NCBI RefSeq assembly: GCF_039822265.1
Contig: NZ_JBAJEX010000001.1
Location: 62,001 to 126,000 of the forward strand
DNA: 64,000 nt
Direction of reading: 5' to 3'
Source: Thiobacter sp. AK1
GTDB lineage: Bacteria > Pseudomonadota > Gammaproteobacteria > Burkholderiales > Thiobacteraceae
In this document: positions 21,687 through 30,326 of the stretch, piece by piece
Layout of the letters: each line of letters opens with the position of its first letter
Position numbering within the stretch: the first letter of the stretch is position 1
The notes under the pieces: model-generated
What the model saw: the letters and a program-made list of their open reading frames with translations, nothing else
What the model was told of the DNA's origin: nothing
Databases searched by the model: none
Position numbers and translations under genes: made by a program

Positions 21687-22433
21687 TCAGACGGCGGGCT
21701 GTTCCGCGTCGGCGACCTCAATGAATTCCTCGCCACCGACGATTTCACTGATGATCTGCGCCTTGCCCTCCAGCACCGCATCGGCCAGGCCGCGGGCGTA
21801 GAGCCGGATGGCGCGGCTAGAGTCGTCGTTGCCCGGGATGACGTAGTCCACGCCATCGGGTGAGCAGTTGGTATCCACCACGGCCACCACTGGAATACCC
21901 AGCTTGCGCGCCTCCGTCACGGCGCCCTTGTGATAGCCCACGTCGATGACGAACAAGGCGTCTGGCAGGCTGCTCATGTCCTGGATGCCGCCCAGGCTGC
22001 GCTCCAGCTTTTCCAGCTCGCGCCGGTAACCCAACGCTTCCTTCTTGGCCATCTTGTCCAGGGTACCGTCCTCGGCCATTTGCTGCATCTCACGCAAGCG
22101 CTTCACCGACTGCTTGACGGTCTTGAAGTTGGTCAGCATGCCGCCCAGCCAGCGATGGTTGACGAAGGGCATGCCGGCACGGCTGGCCTCTTCGGCGATG
22201 ATCTCCCGCCCCTGGCGCTTGGTGCAGACGAACAGGATGGTCCCCTTGTTGGCCGCCAGCTGGCGCACGAACTTGAGCGCCTCCTCGTATAGGGGCAGGG
22301 TCTTTTCCAGATTGATGATGTGGATCTTGTTCCGCTCCCCGAAAATGTAGGGAGCCATCTTGGGGTTCCAGTAGCGGGTCTGGTGGCCGAAATGGACACC
22401 CGCTTCCAGCATCTGACGCATGGTAACGGACAT
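21687..22433 (-). CDS. rpsB: 30S ribosomal protein S2
   Basis: Structural protein of the small ribosomal subunit. The ATG at 22433 ([26 protein letters not shown]) gives 248 residues. [30 protein letters not shown] and [24 protein letters not shown] are diagnostic. First gene of the array; a promoter lies about 155 bp upstream, leaving a long leader where S2 could control its own synthesis as in other bacteria. Confidence 0.97.
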   Translation of the reverse strand: MSVTMRQMLEAGVHFGHQTRYWNPKMAPYIFGERNKIHIINLEKTLPLYEEALKFVRQLAANKGTILFVCTKRQGREIIAEEASRAGMPFVNHRWLGGMLTNFKTVKQSVKRLREMQQMAEDGTLDKMAKKEALGYRRELEKLERSLGGIQDMSSLPDALFVIDVGYHKGAVTEARKLGIPVVAVVDTNCSPDGVDYVIPGNDDSSRAIRLYARGLADAVLEGKAQIISEIVGGEEFIEVADAEQPAV

Positions 22434-22588
22434 GGGAATACTCCTAAGCCAAAGGGTTGAGCCTCCACCCGCCGGGCCGACACCGGCGACATGCGCCGGC
22501 ACCCTTCTGGCCCGCCGCAACGTATGCGACGACGGCAGGTGTGGGAATTTTCGCGACCGGGGCCCTCCCCAGCCTAGCGAAGCCGCGC

Positions 22589-22618
22589 ATTATAGCGGGG
22601 GTGAGCTAATTCATTCAA
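22589..22618 (-). promoter_or_regulatory. Sigma-70-type promoter for rpsB
   Basis: Minus strand TTGAAT at 22618-22613, an 18-base spacer, and a perfect TATAAT at 22594-22589. It implies a leader of roughly 150 nt before the rpsB start; the leader (22434-22580) is GC-rich and can fold, but I cannot assign a known motif. Confidence 0.6.
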
Positions 22619-22633
22619 GAGAAAGCGCATTTT

Positions 22634-22663
22634 TTGGCATCGCGGACCCCGGGACGGTATAAT
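22634..22663 (+). promoter_or_regulatory. Sigma-70-type promoter for map
   Basis: TTGGCA at 22634-22639, 18-base spacer, TATAAT at 22658-22663. The map start codon is at 22694, leaving a short leader. Together with the rpsB promoter this forms a compact divergent promoter pair. Confidence 0.6.
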
Positions 22664-22693
22664 CAAGCACTTTCGTCAACTATTCGTCCGTTC

Positions 22694-23509
22694 ATGCCCA
22701 TCACCATCAAGAACCCCGAGGAAATCGAAAAAATGCGCATTGCCGGCCGGCTGGCCTCGGAGGTGCTGGATTACATCGCGCCCTTTATCAAACCTGGGGT
22801 CACCACGGGGGAGATCGACCGCCTATGCCATGATTACATGGTGAACGTGCAGGGCACCATTCCTGCGCCACTCAACTACGCGCCGCCGGGTTATCCGCCC
22901 TATCCTGCCTCCGTCTGTACCTCGGTCAACCACGTGATCTGCCACGGCGTGCCCTCGGACAGCAAAAAGCTCAAGAGCGGAGACATTATCAACGTGGACG
23001 TCACCGTCATCAAAGACGGTTTCCACGGCGATACCAGCCGCATGTTCTACGTGGGCGAACCTTCCATCCTGGCGCGCCGCTTGTGCGAGGTGGCCTTCGA
23101 ATGCATGTGGCTGGGCATCGAGGAAGTGGCGCCGGGCAAGCATCTGGGCGACATCGGCCATGCCATTCAGAACCATGCCCAGGCCCACGGTTTTTCAGTG
23201 GTGCGGGAATTCTGCGGCCATGGCATCGGCCGCAATTTCCACGAGGAACCTCAGGTGCTGCATTACGGCAAGCCCCATACCGGCGTGGAATTGAAACCCG
23301 GCATGACCTTCACCATCGAGCCGATGATCAATGCCGGCAAGCGCGACATCCGCCAGCTCGCCGACGGTTGGACCATCGTCACCAAGGACCACAGCCTGTC
23401 CGCCCAGTGGGAGCACACTGTGCTGGTCACCGAAACCGGCTACGAGGTGCTCACGGTCTCCGCCGGTGCGCCCGCCAAGCCGGCGCGCCTGTCCCGTGTC
23501 GCGGTCTGA
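22694..23509 (+). CDS. map: Methionine aminopeptidase, type I
   Basis: Removes the initiator methionine from nascent proteins after deformylation. The ATG at 22694 (MPITIKNPEEIEKMRIAGRLASEVLDYI) gives 271 residues. Metal ligands are seen in INVDVTVIKDGFHGDTSRMF (two Asp), FCGHGIGRNFHEEP (His), FTIEPM (Glu) and QWEHTVLVTETG (Glu). Map upstream of glnD, divergent from rpsB, is a widespread proteobacterial arrangement. Confidence 0.97.
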   Translation: MPITIKNPEEIEKMRIAGRLASEVLDYIAPFIKPGVTTGEIDRLCHDYMVNVQGTIPAPLNYAPPGYPPYPASVCTSVNHVICHGVPSDSKKLKSGDIINVDVTVIKDGFHGDTSRMFYVGEPSILARRLCEVAFECMWLGIEEVAPGKHLGDIGHAIQNHAQAHGFSVVREFCGHGIGRNFHEEPQVLHYGKPHTGVELKPGMTFTIEPMINAGKRDIRQLADGWTIVTKDHSLSAQWEHTVLVTETGYEVLTVSAGAPAKPARLSRVAV

Positions 23510-23528
23510 GCCCTTTCCTTTCCTTCCG

Positions 23529-26078
23529 GTGAATCTGTCGGCGCTGCGTGCGGACCTCAAGCAAGGGCGCACGCGACTCGCCGCGACCTATCAGGGCCGA
23601 CCCGGTGCTTACCTGCGCGCCCACAGCGACCTGCTCGATGCGGTGCTAATCCGCCTCTGGCAAGCCGCTGCCCCGCCCCGTGAAACGGCGCTGGTGGCGG
23701 TGGGCGGCTTCGGGCGCCGGGAACAATTTCCCCATTCGGATGTGGACCTCTTGATCCTGCTCCACGAGGAACCGGGTGCGCGCCTGACCGCCGCTCTAGA
23801 GCGGCTGGTGGGCGGTTTCTGGGACGTTGGACTCGAAGTAGGCCACAGCGTGCGCACCATCGCCTCCTGCCTGGAGGAAGCAAGACGGGACGTGACCGTG
23901 GCGACCAATCTCTTGGAAGCGCGCCGCATCACGGGTTCACGCCGCCTCTTTTCAAACTTACGGCAGGCCTTTCGTGAGGCCTTGGACGTGCCAGGCTTCG
24001 TGTCGTCCAAAGTGCTGGAACAACAGCAGCGCCATACCCGTTTCCAGGACAGCGCCTATAACCTGGAACCCAATGTCAAGGAAAGCCCCGGGGGCCTGAG
24101 AGATCTGCAGAACTGCCTCTGGATCGCTCGCGCCTTGGGCATGGGCGGTGGCTGGCACGGCCTGGCTCGCGCCGGTCTGCTGAGTCGCAGCGAGGTACGC
24201 CGGATCATGAGCCTTCAGACACGCCTGCAAGATCTACGCATCCGTCTGCACCGCCTCGCGGGACGGCGCGAGGACCGTCTGCTGTTCGATTACCAGGAGA
24301 CTCTTGCCAGCGAGCTGGCTTGCCAGCCGCGTGGCGGGCGCGCCGCCAGCGATGTCTTCATGCAGCGCTACTATCGCACCGCCAAGGAAGTGCGTCTTTT
24401 CAACCACGCGTTGCTGATCGGCCTGTCCGAGCGGCTGGAACCACGGCTGGGCGAGCCGGCACTGATCAACGCCCATTTCTCCCATCGCCGCGGCTTGCTG
24501 GAAATCAACGCGCCGGACGTATTCGAGCGCCATCCCGCGGCGATTCTGGATGCCTTTCTACTGTTGCAGCAACGCACCGATCTCGTCGATCTCAGCCCGG
24601 CCACGGTGCGTGCCCTGGTGCGGGCCGTTCCCCGCATAGATGCCGCCTTCCGGCGGGTACCGGAAAACCGGGCCCGTTTCCTTGCCATGTTGCGCGCCCC
24701 CCGCGGCCTGACCCATGCACTCCGGCGGATGAATCTGTACGGCGTGTTGGGGCGTTACTTGCCGGTGTTTGGCCGCGTCGTAGGCCAAATGCAGCACGAC
24801 CTGTTCCACGTCTATACGGTTGACGAACACATCCTCATGGTGGTGCGCAACCTGCGCCGCTTCACCCTGCCCGAATACGCCCACGAATATCCCCTCTGCT
24901 CGCGCCTGATCGCCAACTTCGAGCGCCAGGAGGTGCTCTATATCGCGGCCCTGTTCCATGACATTGCCAAGGGGCGGGGTGGAGATCACTCCATCCTGGG
25001 GGCGCGCGAAGCACGGCGGTTCTGCCGGGACCATGGCTTATCGGAGGAAGATACCGAACTGGTGGTTTGGCTGGTAGCCGAACATCTGACCATGTCCACC
25101 ACCGCCCAGAAACAGGATTTGTCCGACCCCGCGGTGATCGCCGCCTTCGCCGCGCGGGTCAAGACGCAGCGCCGGCTCACGGCCCTGTATCTGCTCACCG
25201 TGGCCGACATCCGCGGCACCAGCCCCAAGGTGTGGAACGCGTGGAAAGGCAAGCTCTTGGAGGAGTTGTTCCGCGCCACTGAGCGCAATCTGAGCGGCGG
25301 CATGGTGAGCCGGGATGTGCAGATGGAGCTGCGCCGGCGGGAAGCGTTGCGGTTGCTGGCGCGGGCGGCCGTGCCGCCGGAAGTGCCCCAGGAAGTATGG
25401 CCGCAGCTGGGGGAGAACTATTTCCTGCGCCATGGCGCGCAGGAAATCGCTTGGCATACCCGCATGCTGGCCCGCGCCCTTTACAGCGCAACGCCGCTGG
25501 TGCGCGCCCGCGCCGCCCCTCACGGAGAAGGCATCCAGGTGATGATCTACACCCCTGACCGGGAAGATTTATTCGCCCGCATCTGCGCCTTCTTCGAGCG
25601 CATGAACTTTAACGTGGTGGAAGCAAGGATCCATACCACGCCTCACGGCTATGCCCTGGACACCTTCCTCATCCTCGACCTGGGCGGCATAAGCGCAAGC
25701 TACCGCGACCTGTTACCTTTCATCGAGTTCGAGTTGGCAGCCCGCCTGGCGTCTTCCGCGCCACCGGAGCCGCCGCTGGCGGGGCGTGTCAGCCGCCTGG
25801 TGCGCCATTTCCCCATCGAGCCGCGGGTGAGCATTGCACCGGATGAGCGCGGCCAATATCACGTGCTGTCGGTGACGGCGGGCGACCGTCCTGGCCTCTT
25901 GTCGCGTATCGCCCAGGTGCTGTTCCACCACGGTATTCGACTACACATGGCCAAGATCACCACCCTGGGTGAGCGCGCGGAGGATACCTTCCTGGTGCGG
26001 GCCGATGACGAACGGCTCGACCACCCACGGCAAGTGGTGCAACTGCAGGCCGATCTGATCGCCGCCCTGCGCGGCTGA
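23529..26078 (+). CDS. glnD: [Protein-PII] uridylyltransferase / uridylyl-removing enzyme
   Basis: Primary nitrogen sensor; it uridylylates PII proteins when glutamine is low and reverses this when glutamine is high. I start at the GTG at 23529 (VNLSALRADLKQGRTRL), 19 bp after map; the frame is open further upstream but overlaps map. The 849-residue protein has the nucleotidyltransferase motif VGGFGRREQFPHSDVDLLIL near 60-79, an HD phosphohydrolase site ALFHDIAKGRGGDHS near 476-490, and two C-terminal ACT domains starting at IQVMIYTPDREDLFARI and HVLSVTAGDRPGLLSRIAQV, which bind glutamine in the family. Confidence 0.95.
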   Translation: MNLSALRADLKQGRTRLAATYQGRPGAYLRAHSDLLDAVLIRLWQAAAPPRETALVAVGGFGRREQFPHSDVDLLILLHEEPGARLTAALERLVGGFWDVGLEVGHSVRTIASCLEEARRDVTVATNLLEARRITGSRRLFSNLRQAFREALDVPGFVSSKVLEQQQRHTRFQDSAYNLEPNVKESPGGLRDLQNCLWIARALGMGGGWHGLARAGLLSRSEVRRIMSLQTRLQDLRIRLHRLAGRREDRLLFDYQETLASELACQPRGGRAASDVFMQRYYRTAKEVRLFNHALLIGLSERLEPRLGEPALINAHFSHRRGLLEINAPDVFERHPAAILDAFLLLQQRTDLVDLSPATVRALVRAVPRIDAAFRRVPENRARFLAMLRAPRGLTHALRRMNLYGVLGRYLPVFGRVVGQMQHDLFHVYTVDEHILMVVRNLRRFTLPEYAHEYPLCSRLIANFERQEVLYIAALFHDIAKGRGGDHSILGAREARRFCRDHGLSEEDTELVVWLVAEHLTMSTTAQKQDLSDPAVIAAFAARVKTQRRLTALYLLTVADIRGTSPKVWNAWKGKLLEELFRATERNLSGGMVSRDVQMELRRREALRLLARAAVPPEVPQEVWPQLGENYFLRHGAQEIAWHTRMLARALYSATPLVRARAAPHGEGIQVMIYTPDREDLFARICAFFERMNFNVVEARIHTTPHGYALDTFLILDLGGISASYRDLLPFIEFELAARLASSAPPEPPLAGRVSRLVRHFPIEPRVSIAPDERGQYHVLSVTAGDRPGLLSRIAQVLFHHGIRLHMAKITTLGERAEDTFLVRADDERLDHPRQVVQLQADLIAALRG

Positions 26079-26086
26079 GGCGCCCA

Positions 26087-26362
26087 TCAACCGGCGGCCT
26101 GCGCCTGTTCCAGCCGATATAGCCAGGCGAGCAGCTCGGCCACGGCCAGGTACAGTTCGGGCGGAATCTGTTCGTCCAGATCCACCTGCATCAGAAGCGC
26201 CACCAGTGCCGGCGATTCGTGCACGTAAACCCCGGCCTGACGGGCCCGCTCGATGATGGCCTCGGCAAGCACGCCCCGTCCCTTGGCCACTACCCGGGGC
26301 GCAGCCATGCCATCCCGATAGGCGAGGGCAACCGCACTGGGGCGCGGATCCGGTTTAGCCAT
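26087..26362 (-). CDS. FlhB C-terminal-like protein (FhlB, EscU/YscU-type)
   Basis: 91-residue protein that matches only the cytoplasmic C-terminal domain of FlhB, the export-switch protein of the flagellar type III system: AVALAYRDGMAAPRVVAKGRGVLAEAIIERARQAGVYVHE, then a PPELYLAVAELLAWLY end. The autocleavage NPTH motif of real FlhB is absent, and there are no membrane helices. The ATG at 26362 overlaps the fliK stop by 8 bp. In other bacteria such stand-alone proteins accompany fliK, and a role in export specificity is plausible. It is the last gene of the flagellar array and faces glnD. Confidence 0.85.
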   Translation of the reverse strand: MAKPDPRPSAVALAYRDGMAAPRVVAKGRGVLAEAIIERARQAGVYVHESPALVALLMQVDLDEQIPPELYLAVAELLAWLYRLEQAQAAG

Positions 26363-27431
26363 CGCCCGCCACCTGGAACCGGGCCAGGGTGAGCCCGGCC
26401 CGTGCAAACCCCGCCTGCAGGTCGTCTGCCGCCCGCGCGAGCCTTGCGCGGGTGTGAGCCTCTTGGACGACCAGCTCCACGTGAACGCCCAGGGCATCGA
26501 GACGCAGCCGCGCCTGCACTTCCCCCAGAAGCGGTAGGGTGAGGGCGAGACGGGTGAACCACTGGCGCTCCGCAGGCGCGCCATGCTCGCTTCCCCCTTC
26601 GCGCTCCTCTATTTCCCAGCGTAGCGTCTGGCCAGGCCAAGCCTCGCCTTGCCAGACGATCTGACGCGTATCCAGGGTCTCCAGTTGCTGCTGCACCAGG
26701 GGTGCGGTCTGGGGATGCACCGGCTCGCGAGGCGCTGGCGCCGGCTGCGCGCCGCCTCCAGCGCCCACCCCGTCGGGACCCTGTGCGGCCGGCAGGGGCG
26801 TGGCTGGGCTCGAGGCAGCCGACAACGGGCTTTTCGCGACTTGATCCTGGGCCAGGGCAAAGGCGCGCGGCTGGGAGAGCTGGGCTTGGGGTTCGCGCAA
26901 CAACGCAGCGAGGCTGCGTTCCCCCGACACCCATTGCGCCTGGTGGGCCTCGTAGAATAGCCCACTCTCGCTCAAGCTGGTCTTCAGGGCCAGGGCGAGT
27001 TTCTGGGGATCGGTGGGCGGTGCATCGACCACCGGCACGCTCGCAGCCGTGGCCGCGCCCGCCCCGGTGAGGCTGTTCGCGCGGGCGAGCAAGGCGCCGA
27101 TGTGGCGTGCGGCATCGCTGAGATTGACCGCGGGGCGGGCTTGGCCGGCTTCATGGACCAGCACGAAGGTTAAGCGCGGCTCGCTCGCCAAGAAGCGCAG
27201 CGTCACCTGGGCCCCAGGCTGGGTGTCGCGGGGCAGGTTGAGATCCAGGTGCTGGCCATTGACCTGGACCAGAAACCGGCCGCTGGGTTGCTGCGAGAGC
27301 ACCGTCCCACTCACCTGCTGCCCCGGCGTGAGCTTGAGGAAAGTTTCGGGCAGCCGCTCCGCTCCTTCCACCAGGGGTGTGGCGCCGCGAAGCAACTGCT
27401 GGAGCTGGGCGAGGACGTCATTGACCGGCAT
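26355..27431 (-). CDS. fliK: Flagellar hook-length control protein FliK-like
   Basis: 358 residues with the layout of FliK: a low-complexity Pro/Ala/Gln-rich middle (about 190-245) serving as a ruler or linker, and a C-terminal Flg_hook domain (about 250-355) with LRWEIEERE, WFTRLALTLPLLGEVQARLRLDALGVHVELVVQEAHTRARL and FARAGLTLARFQV. The N-terminal part (VNDVLAQLQQLLRGATPLVEGAERLPETFLKLTPGQQVSGTVL) has a small beta-rich domain typical of betaproteobacterial FliK-like proteins. The gene lies with the late flagellar genes rather than with hook genes, so it could be a second FliK-like paralogue. Confidence 0.8.
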   Translation of the reverse strand: MPVNDVLAQLQQLLRGATPLVEGAERLPETFLKLTPGQQVSGTVLSQQPSGRFLVQVNGQHLDLNLPRDTQPGAQVTLRFLASEPRLTFVLVHEAGQARPAVNLSDAARHIGALLARANSLTGAGAATAASVPVVDAPPTDPQKLALALKTSLSESGLFYEAHQAQWVSGERSLAALLREPQAQLSQPRAFALAQDQVAKSPLSAASSPATPLPAAQGPDGVGAGGGAQPAPAPREPVHPQTAPLVQQQLETLDTRQIVWQGEAWPGQTLRWEIEEREGGSEHGAPAERQWFTRLALTLPLLGEVQARLRLDALGVHVELVVQEAHTRARLARAADDLQAGFARAGLTLARFQVAGDG

Positions 27432-27458
27432 GCGCGACTCCCTGCCCGCGAGGGAGGT

Positions 27459-27830
27459 TCAGAGGTGACCACCCCGCTGCATGGCGACGATGAGCTCGGC
27501 CTCCGCGCGGGAAATGCCGCAGGAGGCGGCCACCTCGGCCACGTCCAGCCCCTGCTTGGCCAAATGGAACGCCTTGGTGTAGGGGGTGGCAGGCGTTTCT
27601 TCGGGGGCACGGCTCGAGGCCTGCTCGAGGCGATTCAGACGTTCCCGCAGCTCGGCCAGCTCGCGCTTGAGCTCCATGAGTTCGCGCGCCTGCGTGCCCC
27701 GCCGCCACAGTCCACCGCCCTGCCCGCGCGAGGAATACATGAGAAGCAGCAGCTCGGCGATGTACACACCCAGGATCACCATCGCGCCGATCAGGACTTC
27801 TTTCCAGGTGAGAACGAATGCGCCTTCCAT
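27459..27830 (-). CDS. DUF2802 protein of the flagellar cluster
   Basis: 123-residue protein with one N-terminal membrane helix (VLIGAMVILGVYIAELLLLMY, about 12-32), a charged coiled-coil segment (ELMELKRELAELRERLNRLEQ, about 50-70) and a C-terminal helix-turn-helix-like tail (AFHLAKQGLDVAEVAASCGISRAEAELIVAMQR) that is the hallmark of DUF2802. The family is found near flagellar or chemotaxis genes in Pseudomonas-type and betaproteobacterial genomes. Its role is not known to me; the C-terminus resembles the DNA-recognition fold of small regulators but faces the cytoplasm from a membrane anchor. Confidence 0.82.
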   Translation of the reverse strand: MEGAFVLTWKEVLIGAMVILGVYIAELLLLMYSSRGQGGGLWRRGTQARELMELKRELAELRERLNRLEQASSRAPEETPATPYTKAFHLAKQGLDVAEVAASCGISRAEAELIVAMQRGGHL

Positions 27831-27881
27831 GACGGCTTCCTCCTACACTGCTTCGTTGCAGGATTATATGCTCGCCTCCCA

Positions 27882-28064
27882 TCAGGCGTAATCGTCTATG
27901 TGGTCGGCTGGCACGCGTGGCCTGGACGGCTCGGACGACGGTTGACGGCGGCGTTGACGCTGACGCGGCCATTCGGGTCGGCGCGGCATGCGCTCCGGCT
28001 TGACGGGGAGCAGGTCTGGTACCTGCCCCAGGGGCGTAGGCGTAGCCAACCGCTCCCCACTCAT
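27882..28064 (-). CDS. Small basic/proline-rich hypothetical protein in flagellar cluster
   Basis: 60 codons starting MSGERLATPTPLGQVPD, with a run of Arg, Pro and Gln in the middle and the acidic end HIDDYA. The ATG at 28064 overlaps the fliT stop as ATGA, the same coupling seen between other genes in this array, which is the main argument that it is translated. No motif is recognised, and it looks intrinsically disordered. Its position between fliT and the DUF2802 gene suggests a flagellar accessory role, an inference only. It may be a chance frame. Confidence 0.5.
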   Translation of the reverse strand: MSGERLATPTPLGQVPDLLPVKPERMPRRPEWPRQRQRRRQPSSEPSRPRVPADHIDDYA

Positions 28065-28402
28065 GGTGATGCTTGCCAGCCGCCAGGGGCGCTCTGGTAG
28101 GCCACGGCAAGCTGACGCTGGGCACGCAGGGTGGCCAAGATGTCCTGCATCTCGGCCATCCAGGTCTGGCTGAGACGAGTGATTTCCTGGTCAGCCTCGA
28201 CAATCGCGTGGATACAGGCATCTTTCTCGGCGGCGCAGGCGCCGAAATCCAGGTCTGTGCTGGTGAGCGCGTCGACCGCGGCCCTACGCGCCCGTTCCAG
28301 CTCAATGAGCACGTCCCAGTGCCCCGCCTGGGCGGCAGCCAGCATGCGCCGCGTGGTCTCCAGGATGGCGCGGTACTGGGCGAGGGCTTGGCGAGCGTCC
28401 AT
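28061..28402 (-). CDS. fliT: FliT-like flagellar chaperone
   Basis: 113-residue all-helical protein (MDARQALAQYRAILETTRRMLAAAQAGHWDVLIELERAR...) resembling FliT, the export chaperone of the cap protein FliD. The GHWDxLxELE motif in the first helical hairpin is the family feature. The ATG at 28402 is chosen; a TTG at 28408 overlapping the fliS stop as TTGA is possible. It follows fliS as in most flagellar loci. Confidence 0.78.
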   Translation of the reverse strand: MDARQALAQYRAILETTRRMLAAAQAGHWDVLIELERARRAAVDALTSTDLDFGACAAEKDACIHAIVEADQEITRLSQTWMAEMQDILATLRAQRQLAVAYQSAPGGWQASP

Positions 28403-28404
28403 GG

Positions 28405-28854
28405 TCAAGCCCTTAGACTCAGGCCGGCAGGCGCTTCCGCCATCTGGGCGACGGGAAGCTGCTGGCGCTCGCGCGCGGCGAGTGCCACCCAGGCTTCGCG
28501 CAGGTTGCCCAATAGGCCCATCACCTCGTCCAGCCCCGCCGGATCGTTCCTGAGGTTGGCGCTGGCCAGCCGCCGCTTCATGTAGTCGTAAAGGGCCTCG
28601 AGATTGCGGGCGATCTCCCCACCCTTCTCATGATCCAAGACCGACCGCAGGCCTTCCACGATGCCGATGGCCTTGGAAATCAGCGCCCCTTTTTCGGCCA
28701 GTTTCATTTCCTGCATGCGGCCCTTGGCCGAGGCGAGGGCGGCCAGCGCACCGTCATAGAGCAGCACGATGAGCTGCACGGGGCTTGCTGTGGCGACGGC
28801 GGTCTGCAGATCCACGTCCGTATAGGCAGTGAGCGCCCGATTCATCGTGTTCAT
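28405..28854 (-). CDS. fliS: Flagellar export chaperone FliS
   Basis: Binds the C-terminus of flagellin in the cytoplasm and prevents its premature polymerisation. The 149-residue protein has ALTAYTDVDLQTAVATASPVQLIVLLYDGALAALASAKGRM, with the VQLIVLLYDGA helix typical of the family, and AIGIVEGLRSVLDHEKGGEIARNLEALYDYMKRRL. It is followed by fliT with a short overlap. Confidence 0.95.
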   Translation of the reverse strand: MNTMNRALTAYTDVDLQTAVATASPVQLIVLLYDGALAALASAKGRMQEMKLAEKGALISKAIGIVEGLRSVLDHEKGGEIARNLEALYDYMKRRLASANLRNDPAGLDEVMGLLGNLREAWVALAARERQQLPVAQMAEAPAGLSLRA

Positions 28855-28878
28855 GGTGGTTATCCGTCCTTTCCTGGG

Positions 28879-30240
28879 TCAGCGAGGGAGTGAAGAGAGC
28901 GCGCGCAAAAGCTGGCTGCTGGTCTGTTGCATGCTGCCCAGCATGGCATCGAGCGCGGCGAACTGGGCGCGCAGGCGTTGTTCCATGGCGTCCAAGCGTA
29001 CCTGGAGCTGAGCCTTGCGTTGCTCGATGTCGGAGATGCTCGCGTTCAGACTCTGCGTGGTCGCATCCAGCACGCCGTTCGTCTGGAGTAGATTGTCAAG
29101 CTGCGTAAACAGACGCTGGGCAAAGCCCTGGGTGTTGTCCGTCAGCAGGTTGATGACGCTATCGAGCTTGTTGCTCACCGCGGCATTGAAGTCGGCACTG
29201 TTGAGCGCAAGCTTGCCGTCCTTCTGGAGGCTGATGCCGATCTGGGCGAGATAGTTGAAATCATTCCCGGGCAGGTTCACCGAAGCATTGAACACACCCA
29301 GAATCTGGGACTGGATGGTGAGCACCGTGTTTTGCGCCTCCAAGGTGCCGCCTTTTTGGTGCAGCTCATCCATATCGCTGACGAGCTTGTTGTAAGCATT
29401 GATGAAATCGTTCACCTTGGCGGTGATGGCGTCCCGATCCACCGCCACCGTCAGTTGAGTACTGCCCACGGCCTTGAGATTGAGGGTTACGCCCTGGATG
29501 ACGCCGCTTACGCTGTTGGAGGCACTTGTAATGCCCGTCAGCCCATCGACGGTCAACACGGCATCCTGCGCTGCCACGGTCTGGGTGAGGTTTTGCCCGC
29601 CGGCCACGTAGGATAGGCGAGAAAGCCCGAGATTGTCGGTATTGTTGCCATCGCCCGTATCGGTCACCGCCACTGTGATGGCTTTGGCCGCGCCGGTATC
29701 GTTGGGCGACAGTACCAGGCGGTAACCCGTGCCATCGTTGAGCAACGTGGCAGATACACCAAAGTTGCCGGTGGCGGAGTTGATGGCATTGGCAATGCCC
29801 GCCAGCGTGTTATTGCTGCTGTCGATGGTGACCGTGAAGCTATTTGTGCCGTTACTCAGAGTGAGCGTGCCTAAGCCCACCTGCGTCGTATTGGTGTCGG
29901 CGAACGCGCCCGAGACGAGCTTCTGCGCCTGCGCAAGCTGGGTCACAGTGATGGAATGGGTGCCCGGTAGCGCAGTGGCGTCCGCCGTGGCGGTGAAATA
30001 AACATCAGTAGCCGGTATCGCCTTGAACACCTGGAAATCGGTTCTGTCCTTGAGTGCGCCAATGGCGCTTTGCAAGGCGGCGAGATCGCTTTTCAGTTTG
30101 CCGTAAGCGGAAATCTCGCTGGTGAGCAGGGATTTCTTCTGGTCGAGGACATTCAGGGGCCGGCGCTCGATGGCCATGAGCTGGGAAACCAGCCCGTTCA
30201 CGTCCAGATTGGAACCGATACCGGCAGATGAAATCGCCAT
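28879..30240 (-). CDS. fliD: Flagellar hook-associated protein 2 (filament cap) FliD
   Basis: Forms the pentameric cap under which flagellin subunits fold. The ATG at 30240 with AGGAG eight bases upstream gives MAISSAGIGSNLDVNGLVSQLMAIERRPL and a 453-residue protein. N- and C-terminal coiled regions (residues 1-60 and about 370-453, the latter with LTDNTQGFAQRLFTQLDNLL and SISDIEQRKAQLQVRLDAMEQRLRAQFAALDAMLGSMQQTS) flank a variable beta-rich centre. No cysteine is visible. It lies between flaG and fliS. Confidence 0.95.
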   Translation of the reverse strand: MAISSAGIGSNLDVNGLVSQLMAIERRPLNVLDQKKSLLTSEISAYGKLKSDLAALQSAIGALKDRTDFQVFKAIPATDVYFTATADATALPGTHSITVTQLAQAQKLVSGAFADTNTTQVGLGTLTLSNGTNSFTVTIDSSNNTLAGIANAINSATGNFGVSATLLNDGTGYRLVLSPNDTGAAKAITVAVTDTGDGNNTDNLGLSRLSYVAGGQNLTQTVAAQDAVLTVDGLTGITSASNSVSGVIQGVTLNLKAVGSTQLTVAVDRDAITAKVNDFINAYNKLVSDMDELHQKGGTLEAQNTVLTIQSQILGVFNASVNLPGNDFNYLAQIGISLQKDGKLALNSADFNAAVSNKLDSVINLLTDNTQGFAQRLFTQLDNLLQTNGVLDATTQSLNASISDIEQRKAQLQVRLDAMEQRLRAQFAALDAMLGSMQQTSSQLLRALSSLPR

Positions 30241-30276
30241 GACACGCTCCTGTCTTGCCTGTTTGCTCCGATGGAT

Positions 30277-30300
30277 GGCATGGCGCTCGCGCGCCATGCC
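30277..30300. other. Perfect 10-bp stem-loop between flaG and fliD
   Basis: GGCATGGCGC at 30277-30286 and GCGCCATGCC at 30291-30300 are exact reverse complements around a 4-base loop. There is no T tract on either side, so an intrinsic terminator is unlikely; RNA processing or message stability is possible. Confidence 0.5.
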
Positions 30301-30326
30301 AAACGACTTGCCTAGATCTCAGCCAA

